Positions 13,701 to 25,472 of a stretch of 64,000 bases of DNA are shown in pieces; the stretch's first letter is position 1; every line of letters starts with the position of its first letter. Under the pieces are notes generated by a model. The model searched no databases, had not been told where the DNA came from, and saw only the letters and a list, made by a program, of their open reading frames with translations. The DNA comes from Ectocarpus siliculosus (Eukaryota > Sar > Phaeophyceae > Ectocarpales > Ectocarpaceae). The DNA lies in contig FN649742.1 in NCBI GenBank assembly GCA_000310025.1, positions 5,580,725 to 5,644,724 on the forward strand, given 5' to 3'. The position numbers and the translations under genes are program-made.

Positions 13701-16255
13701 CCACAGATCGCCGAAATCGACCGTCTAGAAGCACGGCTCGGCCACCTAATGATTTCCTCTCTCCTACCGATAGCCGAGAGAATGGGGTAAAGGTGCACCG
13801 GTGCACTCAGACACCAATAGGCAGTCATGAGCACATAACTCGTCCAGACATTAGCAACACGTACAGCTGTAAGGCGCTGCGTGTCTCGCCCCACGCTGCA
13901 ACCCGGCCCACGGGAAACCCGCGCCCAAACCCTTGAGGACTTGCAGAGAGTTTCAATGCATACTTGGAACTCGCCTCGCGCGTGTGTTTCCACCATACCG
14001 CCCCAACGCTATCGTACAGAACGACGTGCCGCGTCTTACCGCCTCTCTCCGTGCACCCTTCGCAGCCAGTGCCCGAAGTGCATCAGGACAGCCATGGGGC
14101 AGAGGCTCCGTCGCCGCGGCCAACGTTGAACTCTGTGAAGGCTACGATAGTGGCCTTGGGGAAGGCTAGCTCTCATTTCCAAGGGTCGATGGCCTACATC
14201 TTTGCTACGGATGTAGCGTTGGCAGAGAAGGAGGGAGACGTGGACTTCTTCGCGGCAAGGCTGTATGCCTACAACAACGTTTACCGTCTGAGCGCTTGGT
14301 ACCTACGGTGAGTTCGTTTAGCTGATTGTGCCACTAACAGGCACCCGTGGAAGATGAAATCGAATACAGGTTGATGCAGACAAGCGATAGAGGTTGATCG
14401 ACGTGTTCCATGACTGAAGCGAGATGCGCGAATATCGATCGTCTGGCCGGGGGGGGACCCTCTACGTAATTGGTCGTTTGAGGTTGTTGGACGTTTGTTT
14501 TCTGTCAAGCACACTCGCTGCGAGCATTGCGTTTGTTTTTTTATCGTTCACCACGTAATTGTCGAAGCGCGAGAAACCAAGGAGAAACGACAGCCAGGAC
14601 GTAGAGTGTTCGCCGCTGGAATAACCAGATCGCTGTGATGTCGTCCGTCGCATTCGACCTTTCCTCACTTGCATGGTAGCATGCTGAAGATAATTGGTGA
14701 GCATATACAGGTTAAAGCCGTCCAGCTGCGGAAGAAGCGAGCTCTACAGGCAAGTTCTCGTTTCTTGGAGTTGTTGCAATGCCTCATCCAACCTGTTGAA
14801 ACATACGGTAGAGTCGCCACTCATGAAACCGGTGGTCGCTCAGGCTTTGCCGTGCTCATATGCAGCAATGACTTAGGGTTAGGGCTAGATCAAACACCGC
14901 ACAACCGTAAGAGAGTACGACATGACACTTTTCGTTGACCTACCACGATTGTTAATACTGGGTTCTGCTCGGTGATTCAGTCTCGTGACCTGTAGATTGT
15001 CGGTGCAACAACGGCGCCACTGGTGGAAGGTATACCGAGTTGTTGTAGTCATCGCCATGAAGGACACACCACGAGAGCACCAAGATCACGGCGCCCTCCC
15101 AGCCGCGGTGCTACCCCTGAAAGAGGGATGAGAAACTTGCGTCTCATTTTGTAATTTACTCTGCAGGAGAAGCTCCGGCGAAGACAACGAGCGGAGGAAC
15201 GCGCAAAGGATCGCATCAAAAGGCGGCAGCAAGACCTCAGCATACAGGTTCAGTGCGAAGTCTACGCATGTTGACTGTGTGCGTTGGGTTGAAGAATGTC
15301 CAAGCTTGAACCGACGACGTATGTTGAGGATATGGGTTTACGGAGTTGGGGCACCATGTGGAGGATGTTTCGCTACTCGCTCAGCGATAGGCACCTTGAG
15401 CCGATATGCCCCCGCATGAAGACAACGGGCACACTCTCCCGCGGATGAAGGCGATGAACAAAGCGTTCGCATTAGTCCTGTTGCCACACCTTGCAAATAC
15501 CCTGTCAAAACCTCCACACATTCGTGTGCACCTCGCACGTTTCCTGTCGGCAGGACGACTCGTCCCAAGGAACAGCGTCCGAACAGGAGAACGACTTCGC
15601 GTCGTCCTCAGAGGACACTCTCCCAACTAAAACGTACACAAAGCCGGCCCAATCACCTTCGAACCCGTCGTCTGAGTCCGGTGGCTCGGATTCCGACGAC
15701 GAGGACGACAGCAGCAGCAGTGATAGCGGCAGCGACGACAGCGAGGCATCGTCAGGCACCAGCGATTCGAGCCCCAGCGGTTCGTCGTCTTCGTTGGAGT
15801 CGGGAACCTCTGGAAGCTCAGAACCCTCGAAAGAAGACGAAACCGACGAAACCCCGGCAAAGAAGTCATCTGCGAAAACGAAGGCAGCGGGAGGAGCTGC
15901 AGGGGCATCGCCGACCGTCTCTGACTCGGACTTGTCCGCGACGAGGTCGGAGACTGGTTCTGAGAACAGCAATAGCACTATTGTAAACGCACCCAACACC
16001 AAGATGAAAAACAAGGGCTCGGTCAGGTTTGCCAAGAGCACCTCTTCCGCCTCTCATTCTGGGGCGTCCAATGCGGCATCTGGGTCGGCGGAATCTAGCG
16101 GGGGTAGCGAGGGGGGGTCATCTTCCGGGTCATCAGAGGACTCGAAAGGTGCCAAAAAGAAAGCAGGGAAGGAAAAATCAGGGTCAAGTATACAGGGGAA
16201 ACAGAGCAAGAGTGAGGGGGGAAAGAAGACGAAGTCTAGCTTCTGGAAGAGGTGA
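10714..16255 (+). CDS. Alpha-SNAP (SEC17) with a long Ser/acidic C-terminal extension
   Basis: Alpha-SNAP binds SNARE complexes and recruits the ATPase NSF to recycle them after membrane fusion. Eleven exons join in phase: 10714-10770, 11163-11274, 11955-12077, 12375-12483, 12845-12941, 13289-13348, 13552-13653, 14141-14307, 14680-14710, 15167-15247 and 15554-16255, giving about 544 residues. Helical-repeat landmarks line up with the family without gaps: AKRFQDAGVAYKQ, AALCFQKDDP, SLLKAAHALALSESYVEAA, VGQRMLVHDLLGF, FLKAVLCLQCASGMPE and DVDFFAARLYAYNNVYRLSAW. The family normally ends near 290 residues, shortly after the Trp-containing helix. Here two more exons follow: a basic helix (EKLRRRQRAEERAKDRIKRR) and about 230 residues rich in Ser, Asp, Glu and Lys, ending SSFWKR. 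The core identity is firm. The tail depends on two phase-0 joins. A separate downstream gene is the alternative, but no start codon context favours it. Confidence 0.88.
15167..16255 (+). other. Basic helix plus Ser/Asp-rich tail of the alpha-SNAP gene
   Basis: Exon 15167-15247 encodes 27 residues of basic, coiled-coil-like sequence. Exon 15554-16255 encodes a disordered-looking tail with many acidic Ser clusters that resemble casein kinase 2 sites, then a Lys/Ser-rich end. Both exons are phase 0 and have good splice sites (ctctgcag, gtcggcag). Family alpha-SNAPs have nothing like this after the C-terminal helix that stimulates NSF. Confidence 0.6.
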
Positions 16256-17547
16256 TGAGCCGTTCGAGTCATACGTGAAGTATAAAGTAATGGCGGAGTT
16301 AAGCGTTGACACAGTTATAACGAAGTATTGAAGGAGATGGTGTAAGAATTTTAGAGCGTCAATATTAGGACGAAAAGGGCACGAACGGTAGTGAATCACT
16401 TGTTGCACACAATAGAGGCGGTGGGAGGTGCGGCTTATAGCATTTCCGACAGCCTGGTCGGTCAGCCATGATGCGGGCAAAAATGTATGTGTACTCTCGA
16501 TCCACGACGACCTTCAACGAACAATGAGCCAACCCGATAATATATCCCGAGATCTGTCTCAGGTTGATTATTCAGGAAGTTACTGTCATGGCGGACAACG
16601 TCCCGTGCTACTTACTTTCTACCAGTCGCATGAGACCCGCTCACAACCAGATGAGGAAAGGATGACAAACAACAAAACTAAAATTAAAAATTAAACCAAT
16701 GTTAATTTGACTAATGCAATCACTGAAAAAGCTACTCCCAATCGAGATATTATTACCACATTTTTGTTAACCCGTTGAACGTTGTACTCACACAGGAAAA
16801 TACTAATTTCAGGAATTTCCTGGGTTTATTTGTAGAGCGGCATTGTTCACAACATGTACATGTAGAGTATTTCGGAACTCCAAAGATGCCGTCCGCAGTA
16901 AGACTACAGTGTCTGATCTCTCGATCTACATGTATGTATGTATGTATTGGAGTAGAGACTTGGCTGATTTGGCCTCCAACCCTGTAGCATGGTGTTCTGG
17001 GACGGATTTCCTGCATGTAGTTCGTAGTCTACAGTATTATACAGTCGATACTGTAGTTGACATGTGGATATAATGGTTCGCAATGTGATGTATACTGTAT
17101 GTAGTAGATAGAAAATAGAGTCGACTATATCCAAGAACTACGTACCCATTCGAGATAATACCCCATTCGAAGGGATGCATCGAAGTTGTGGAAGGTATAA
17201 AGTTCAAACAAACTAGTCCAGCATCCAGCAGGTTTTCCTCTCAACTGTTGTGAAAGCAGCGATCAGCAGTGATACCGTGATGCGTGATGCGAGATCCAGC
17301 CAAACGAGGAACTCGAAACGGCACACATTACGCCGCGTTTTTGCGAGGTTTAACGGTCGGACATGATAGCCCACAATTACCTAATTGCCGGCGTGGAGCA
17401 GGAATATCGTGCTCACGGCTATGTAGCGATATCTCGCTTGGCATCGATTGGTACAGTAGGTCACAAGTTTGGTGTGTTGGCTGAAGCGGAAGCTGGGAAA
17501 GAAGTGCATTGTGGTCTACTGCAAAAGACCTGCAGGCGAGACGGAAG
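16256..17547. other. Intergenic region rich in TACATGTA/CTGTAG motifs
   Basis: No gene was recognised between the alpha-SNAP stop and the start of the WW-ankyrin gene. The part at 16680-17130 is AT-richer than its surroundings. It holds repeated short words such as ACATGTAG, ATGTATGTATG, CTACAGTA and TACTGTAG, in both orientations. The last few hundred bases probably hold the promoter and 5' UTR of the next gene. Confidence 0.4.
16855..17130. repeat. Cluster of palindromic TACATGTA-type words
   Basis: Within about 280 bases there are several copies of TACATGTA-like and TACTGTAG/CTACAGTA words, some forming inverted pairs. The sequence may be a decayed small hairpin element or simple low-complexity DNA. 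No terminal repeats or target-site duplication were found. Confidence 0.35.
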
Positions 17548-20500
17548 ATGGATAGCGAGAGAGCAATCTCAAAGACACTCTGCGCAACGGATCTTGTGCC
17601 GGGCACTGAAGCTGTCCCAAGCGGCGGTCCAGCTTGGGAGGGACAACTCTTACCAAAAACAGCAGCCTGTGCGGTTGTCGGGCACCCAGAAACGGTGTCG
17701 GGCACCTCCTGTGCGATGCAGCCAGCTGAGGTGCAACTGGGGTCGATCTCGAAGCCAGATCATCACCTGCTGCCATTACTTGAGGATGCCCACCAAGAAA
17801 TGCTTGAAGTCAAGGAGATTTGTGAGGACCCAGCAAGTACTGACGCAAGAGATGGGAGCTTTGTCAAGCTTAATGTGTTAAACGAGACGGAGTGCGCGGG
17901 TAAGGCTGATTCATTGGATTTGCGGGTTGCGAATTCGCACGGGAATGATCAGGGGTCCCAACGGTCACCACGCGATATCACTGCCTCTGCTGATGATACA
18001 CACTCAACCGGCCTCGTGGGTTGCGGGAATCTCAACGCTGACGAGCTTTCGGGTGACCTAAGCACTGGTAACATCAAGTTCGTCGAGTCGCCAAAGGAGA
18101 ACTGCTACGGTTCGCCTGCAAGTCAAGCGGAAGATGGGCGGGCCGCTACTACCCATTATATCATTGAGTCAACCACCGATGAAGATCTTGTAAAACATGG
18201 AGACAATCGAATCCAAGCCGCCGAGACAGACATGGAAAGGACCGATGACGCTGATACTTTTGAAGAAATCCTTAAAGAAGCTATGCGGCAGAGTGATGCT
18301 GAAAGAGCGGAAGATAGAAAGTTTGCGAGCGCATTTCAAAGGATGAAGCAGTCAGCCCCACTCCCACGACGCCATGACATATCGCCGCATCAGTCCGGTT
18401 GGACGCTCGAACCAAACCCACCAACGAAACCTACGACAGCAGAGGGCCTTGCGAGCAGCTGCGACCAGAACGAACACCGACAAAGAAGTGGCGCTGAGCG
18501 CAATACAAAGGAGGAGGGCACACCTACCGGCATCGATCCAAGGTTGCCGTTGACTTTCCCTCCCATCCCGGAGCCTAAAGTTGTTGCTCGTCAGTGGGTG
18601 AGATACGTCAGCCCAGAAGGCTACCCGTACTTACATGATGAAGTCACCGGCGACAGTGAGTGGGTCGTCTCCGATGAGGGGGAGGGAATCATAGAGGAGA
18701 ACGAGCAGCAGGCATCCGTGGCCCAAGCACCCAATGGTGTCACAAATGGAGGTGCGGCGCAAGGGGAGCCAGGAAACAGGGGGGCAGATCTCAGCGCCGG
18801 GGTTAAGGAAGCGGGTCCAGATGGAACCGTCAGCACCAAGATGGGGGGGCAAGGTTTAAAAACATTTACTGCTGCAGAAAACGATTCAGTCGGTACTTGT
18901 GAGGTATCGCAGTGGTCCCAAGATACTTCTGATCCTGATGCGAGGTAATGACAACAGGGAGAACCACACTCTACCCTCGTCTTGATGTCAAATGAAGCAC
19001 AATACTCAAGTCCATTTCTTCACGGTTGGGAGCACCTATTCGGCCAACTAAGGCCAAACACCTTTGATCGTCTGTCGTAGTCACTCTTGAATACCGAATG
19101 ACGTCTATGTGCGCGTTCTATGATCTTGACAGGAACTCGGCTGGAGAAACAGCCATGCACCTCGCAGCAACTCAACACTCTCTTCCCGGACTATCGCTGC
19201 TCTTAGCTTGCGGAGCAAGTATCAACGCAATCGATGGCAGGGGTAGAACACCACTTCACGCAGTGTGCGCGAGCGTCTGCGACAACGGTGACTGCGGTAG
19301 TGATTCCACCGTTAGGTGCATCGAGCTGCTCTTATCCTCTGGAGCTTTGGAAGACGCTCGTGACGCCATGGGTCAGACCGCGTTGCATCTCTCCGCGCTT
19401 GCTGGTAATCTGGGTGCAGCGCAAGCCTTACTTGCGGCGGGTGCCACGATGATGACCGATGACGCTGGAAATTCGCCGCTTCACGTGGCCGCTGCGCAAG
19501 GTCATTCCGACATTATCCAGTTGTTCGTTCTTGGGAGTCAGGACGAATCGGCTCGGAAGGTGCAGGCCTCATCAGATGCAGAAGGCAGACCTAACGGCCG
19601 TAGTCCTGCGGACATTGGACGACTCCGCTCTGCTTATGATGGTGGGTCATGTCCAGATAGGAACGGGTCAGGGATTGCTCCGGTCGGTGACCGTGAAAAG
19701 ATAACATCGACGGCTGATGGAGTGGCTTTCGGCGACGGCGATTTACGTTTACATCACCGAAGCATCACGCATCAAGTACGAGAGTTCGGAGCCAAAGAAA
19801 AATATGAGGAAGCAGCGCGGGAAAAGGGAGACGGGCGTTTTCGCAGCAAGGACTCCAATTCTACGTGCTATGACGCAACGAGTGGAACCGCACGTTCTAT
19901 GGGAAACGTGTACAATTGGGGCGAACCTGCACCCCCCAAATCAACCCTTTGCGACATTGTCGATGGCCCTTGTCGAGAACGTGTCCACCGTGAAACGATG
20001 GAGTCCGGTTGGCAGAGCCGGACCGATACTCACAACCGATTGTCCGTAAATTCCACCCGAGATTCTAGTAGGGCCAGTGAGGATGACAGCAACGACCACA
20101 GCAGGCCCGGCCGTCTTGGCTCGGACTACGAACATCGTCGGCGCTCAGAAGGGAAGGGGATGAACCGGAAGCACAGCAGGCGGTCACGACGCCGGCGCGA
20201 ATGCGATCGACGAGACCGAACTCTCCGCTGGCCGGAGGCCCTACCCGCGCGCGAGTACGACGAGGTGACGATCTCATTAACCACCCTGTTGTTGATTGCA
20301 GGCGGCGATGAAGTTCACGTTTCCGTTACTACAGCTATTTGTCAACCTATTGGTAGCAATGCGATCTGTCACGAAGCACTGAGAAAAACAGGACCAGCAA
20401 GAGGCTATGATACGCTATTTGGGCCGGACCTACAGTGGCATCCAATCTATGCTGCGCGGGGAAAGGGGGTAATCTCAAGTACCAAGTGGAGCTGAAGGGA

Positions 20501-23500
20501 TTGTGACGAGGTTTCTCATTTATGGCCATGATCGGGGCCATGCAGGTGGTTCACGACACCGAAAACCAACAATTAATGACGCGTGGTGGGCCGCTCTTCT
20601 TATAGATCTCTACGAGCAATTTCTCTCCACAAGAGGGCAGATAGCAAGTACAATCGATTGAAGAGAGAGACAAAAGAAAAAAAGAGGGAGAATGTTCGCT
20701 TATACGGAGCCATAAAAACCACACCTACGTGTTGGTGTATGCGAGACTTCTCATAGTCTTCCGCTCTCATGGTTCTACTGTAGGTGACAAAGTCGGTCTT
20801 TTCGTAGTACAAACTATGTACTGTAGCACGAGACGAAATCCCTGCTGCTGGGTGTGGAACAGTGCTAGTTGCGAGATTTTCAGGGATCTGTAGACTGATA
20901 CTGTATGTTCTTGATGTGCGCCACGCGACAGGTAATGGGAGCCGTCCTCGCGGGGGGAGGAGACAACTCCAGTGTACCATCGTGCTCGGCGTTGTCTACA
21001 GCCCTGTTCGCTGCAACGTTGGCGTCACGTTACAACGACGCAGCGGCCGTGATCCGTCTTCTGGAAGTCTACGGGCGTGGGATAGCAGACGTGCACGACG
21101 ACAACGGCCGGACACCCCTTCATCATGCCTGTCGCGGAGACGACGCTGGCTTGGTCCGCCTTCTCCGGCGGGCTGGAGCCGATCCCGACGCTCACGACTG
21201 CCAGGTATAGCCAGTAGCTGGTACCAACCTGTGTAAGTTATACTTGAATCTTGAAGCCGAAAACATGCCATACCCTCGTTTTTTACGTTAGAATCCATTT
21301 TTTTCAGCTGGTGTTGCTAGCATTTTGTTCATGTATTCTAGCAGAGATTCTAGAACATGGAGGTCTTGAGAGGGCAGTTCAACGGTACAGACAGAATCCC
21401 GACTCGGGTACTCAGGCTGGAGTTGAGAGCGCAGGGAGGCCCGACCAAACCAAGTACACCGCCGTACATGAACGAACGTTGACGATAACTTGAAGTCGTC
21501 CCCAAATAGCAACGGAATGGAAAACAACGAATCGCTTCCCGATACCCGCTATCTCGTCGCCCCGATACGTGTTCGCAGTCACAGTTTTCCCGTGGTCTGT
21601 TGTGTCTTGCTGATGGTGTCTACAGGGGAACTCGCCTTTGGCAGTGGCCGCTGCCACGGGGAGCCTGGCATGTCTGCAACTCTTGATTCAGGGAGGAAGC
21701 GACGTCAACAACGCCAACGAAGCCGACGACACACCGCTACACCTTGCGGTGGGTACATGTAACCATGGCTCTCGAAGCCCGTCCGCCGAACCCCTTCTAC
21801 CCGGGGAATGCTATCAATCATATGGCCTCGGGTCCGTCATTGGGTGTACCCTGTTGTTGTCTTGAATATGTTTATCAAGGCTGACGACGCTACGCCGCCT
21901 TTCCCACCAACACGCTTGATCTTGGTCCGATCCAGGTGCGGCACGGCAATATATTGTGTGTCAACGCACTAGTGGAGGGTGGTGCACAGCTCAGCCGGCG
22001 TAACACCCTGGGCTTTACCCCCAGGGAAGATCTGCTCAACTCAGAACCCACGTTTGCTAGGGGCCGGTTGCCCAAGGTTCTTCGAGCAACGTTGGCCTAC
22101 ATTCAAGACGCCGAGGTTAGCTCATTCAAAGGAATACCGGAAATACACATGCGATTCTTTCACTCTGAGCACCGTCTACGTGCTATAATCTTCTTTCGAC
22201 GAGGAAGAGAAACGACAAGCCCTTTGGGATCAACCTCTTTGCCTGCCTTGTCCTTGTCGCTTCCTTGGTTTCGAGCATAAGCAATCACCGATGGACCGTC
22301 TTTGCCCGTCTTCTGCCCCCCGACCTGCTGTTGAATGGCAGGCATCAGCACCACAGCCCCAGTCTCCAACTTGGACAGCTCAGGATGGCTACGGATCTGA
22401 AGGCACACCGGCCACAGTCGTTTCTTCTCGCCGAAGCCCCATCGGTGGTCCCTCTCGCCACGCCTTCGACATTAACTTCAACTCCGGCCCCGAACCCCCT
22501 TCCGAGGGAGAGGGACCGCTTCAGCAGATTGACACCGCCAGCGCTAGTGGGAAAGAAACCGAGGCCTTGCATTACTACAGGCATCACGCGAAGGGGAGAG
22601 CGCACGCAACCGCTACGGATCGGCTAGAGCGCAATCGGGATTGGGATCTTCGGGAATTGCAAGGAAGCGGGAACGTTCTTGAGGGGCGGAATGAAGACAA
22701 GACTTTTTCCAACGGCAGCCGACGAGGGAATCGCAACAGGTTGGTACCGGTCTCTGTGGCAACAGATCCTTTATTCGGGTAGGTCCGGATCGTGAGGTGT
22801 TTTAAGGGTCCAGCTCGTGAAACTCTGAGAGGTTAGCAAGACCACTAACGTAGCAAAACACTGATACTTGAACGAACGGAAGACAAGCGTCTCGTGATTT
22901 TTTGTTGCCATTACATTGGATGGATTTGCCTCGAGCCTATGTAGACTTCGGTAGGGTTCTTTTGGATCCTGAAAGACATGTCTTACACGAAACGTCTGTT
23001 CTTGTGGACGATTTTGATGGCATGGACAGGCCCGTATCTGACAACAACGTCGCACATTTTGGGAGCGACAGCAATATCTCCAGAGCGAGCGAGTCAGTCG
23101 GTGGACACTTGCACGAGAAACCGCCAATCGACGCTGCTAGTGTTGTTCAGTCTAAACTACGAGGTGGTGTTTGGAGTGCCGTCAGCCGAGTTATCGATAC
23201 TCTCATCGGCACCGGCGGTGGTAGAGGTTACGTCCAAGGCCAATCTGGACCAGAACCTGAAGACGACCATTCTGAACATGGTGATGTCGACATGCACCGT
23301 CACCAGCGGCCTCCAACGGATGCTGAACTGAGAGCGAGGATGGCGCATTCTCTGTCGTCAACGTCAGGGTCCCGACACTCGGAGGTGGAGGCCTTGGGGA
23401 TGCCGGGCTCGGTATCACTTGACACCGAGGAAAGCTGTTCGCTCCACACAGCGGAAGAGCCCCAAGTTAACGTCACGACGAACTTGCCGATTTCGTTGAC

Positions 23501-24468
23501 CCCGATGCAGCCTCCTCCTGATGTTCTCGCGGCTATGAAAGGCCGGTCGGCAAGGGGGATGGGGCGCCCCCGGTTTGCAGCTCCCCCGGCTGATATAGTG
23601 GCGGCATTGGAGAACAATCAAGTGTCTAGCAAGCATGGTGGTCTCAGTGCGCACGAGGATGTTGGAGGAGGAAACCGAACTTCTGCGGGTGATGATGCCG
23701 CTTCCATGTGAGAGAGAGAGAGAGAGCGAACACCACAGTGAGTGGTGGGTAGCGCAGTCGGGCAGAGGATTGTACGCCGTCGAAAATTTATGCCAACGGC
23801 CACGCTTGTGCCGTGAGTTGCTTCACTGCTCGCTAAATTGTTGATCATTGCTACTAGCTTATGTGAATTTCACAATCAAATCGCTTGCGCGGTGTCTACT
23901 TCAAGCATGCGACGTCGACACTCTGCCGTTTCATACTTCATACTTCTTCGTAGTTCGCAATCATCGCCCAAGGGTGTTCACGAACCACAGTCACGACGCC
24001 AGACGGAGCAAAGACAAGGTATACGTATACCTCGTCCAAAACAAATCTTCTGCTTGCGGTAGTTCGCCGGCCGCGTCAACGTTCGGCCTGACCCCTTAAG
24101 TACGAAGGTCGGCACGTACACCCCTTTTCACTTCCAGACTGAATCCAAAGTGGTTTCCACATTTAGTCCTGAAGATGTTCACGAGTCGAAGACAACAGAA
24201 TCCGACGTCCGTCGACGCCTGGCCTGGGCATAAATGTGTCTCGGCGCACTCTACATCTGCATCGCCTAGATCGCAGTCGCAGGGAAGGCGAAGTCCGAAA
24301 CAACAGCAGACGAACGAGGGCCAGAGTAATGGACATCGTCAAACCCTGGGACCGTTCTCTCTGAGCGAAGCGGGCGGCATGGGGAAGCAGGGCGACCGCG
24401 CAGCGCGTGCGATGTACATCGATTACTTTGAGGAGCGCGAGCGGGTGCGTGGGACGGACGGGGTGTAA
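17548..24468 (+). CDS. WW-domain and split ankyrin-repeat protein
   Basis: Eight exons close in phase: 17548-18944, 19133-20264, 20932-21204, 21626-21748, 21936-22115, 22342-22778, 22955-23707 and 24138-24468, giving about 1,541 residues. If the last intron is not removed, translation stops at 23711. The first exon is acidic and ends in a WW-like fold (QWVRYVSPEGYPYLHD, then TGDSEW): both Trp are present, but the usual closing Pro is not. A first ankyrin block follows (GETAMHLAA, GRTPLHAVC, GQTALHLSA, NSPLHVAAAQGH). A charged Arg/Ser-rich linker of about 230 residues separates it from a second block (GRTPLHHAC, NSPLAVAAATG, TPLHLAVRHGN). The C-terminus is low-complexity. WW domains bind Pro-rich ligands and ankyrins bind proteins, so this is probably a scaffold, but its partner is unknown. 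The start codon is the first in-frame ATG; an upstream exon is possible. Confidence 0.72.
23709..23728 (+). repeat. Short (GA)n run
   Basis: A short GA dinucleotide run overlaps the donor and alternative stop of the WW-ankyrin gene. Confidence 0.6.
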
Positions 24469-25454
24469 CGTGTTCGTCATCGGAAGGGCCTTCGCCAATA
24501 CCGAACTTGGGTGTCGACGACCTCACTATACAAACGGTCTTTGACACGGGAGGGCGTGAAAAAACAAAAAACGCACGATTCGGAAATTCTTCAGCCCATC
24601 GTGTACCGTCGCTTGTAGTTATTGCCTACTCGTAAGTCTTCGTTGAATATCTTGCAGAAGAGCTCCGATTCGGAGTCACACAGACGGTTTCTTCTGCTGT
24701 GTGTCTTCTATTAATCCCACAAGGAGGGATCAACAGTTCCTCCCTGGAAGGGTGTTCACCACGTCTTTCGTTTAGTGTCTGACTCGCCATGGGCAAATAG
24801 ATTTACTAAGGCGACCAAAAGAACCGCATAAGTTGATCTTGGAGGTTCTCACCTACCACATATCAGACGTTAACACTAGAGCAAAGTATTGCCAACACCC
24901 ACTCATTCATGTCTGTGACCTCAGTCGCAGGATGGTAAGAATGGACATCGCTTCTCTGTGTGACATCGCGGCGCTGTCATGCACATTGCCGATGTTCTTG
25001 AGTAAAGGAACAACTTACAATCCAGAAGTAGACTTGCACAAACCCCACAACCTGGTTCGCGATGCATGCGTACCTACGTGCACCGACAACCACCCGCTCT
25101 CCAATACCATTTTCCACCATCAAGATGACGAACCTTAGGCAAGTTCGATTGTTGAGCTCGACCGTCAAATCCAACCCATTTCTGCCAAGTACCACTCCAT
25201 AAACCCGTTTTCTGTACATGCGCCGGCTCTCTCTATTTACGCCAACAAAAACCCGGATGGCCTATGCACCATTCCCCATGTCTCCCCTCGGGGCAACCGA
25301 AACAGCCTCTTCTACAACATGTAATATTTCTAAGGAATCTCCATGCTATAACCGCTTCCTTCCAGCCAGAACCTGTGCATCTCTTACGTACACCCCACTC
25401 GCCGCCGTTGAGCCATTACTCCTTTCCCGGTAATTCAGTCATCGCGTAGCGCAT
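24469..25454. other. Intergenic gap between convergent genes
   Basis: This region lies between the stops of two convergent genes. Open frames here are short and lack family motifs. I see nothing else apart from a 20-base direct duplication at its right edge. It probably contains both 3' UTRs. Confidence 0.4.
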
Positions 25455-25472
25455 TCAATCATCGCGTAGCCT
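25433..25472. repeat. 20-bp tandem duplication spanning a stop codon
   Basis: Two adjacent 20-base copies differ at only two positions; each contains ATCGCGTAGC. The second copy carries the last codons and TGA stop of the minus-strand DUF1995 gene, so the first copy is a spare version of that end just beyond the stop. Confidence 0.75.

Noticed and set aside
15505-16041. 178-codon minus-strand frame opposite the alpha-SNAP tail
   Set aside because: It is the mirror of the Ser/Asp-rich exon: a codon-composition artefact with Leu/Ser runs and no splice or start support.
23740-23830. tRNA-like start with an A-box (TAGCGCAGTCGG)
   Set aside because: No B-box (GGTTCGANTCC) and no acceptor pairing follow at the right distance.
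24833-25138. 101-codon plus-strand frame in the gap after the WW-ankyrin gene
   Set aside because: No motif, no conserved pattern and alternative frames equally open.
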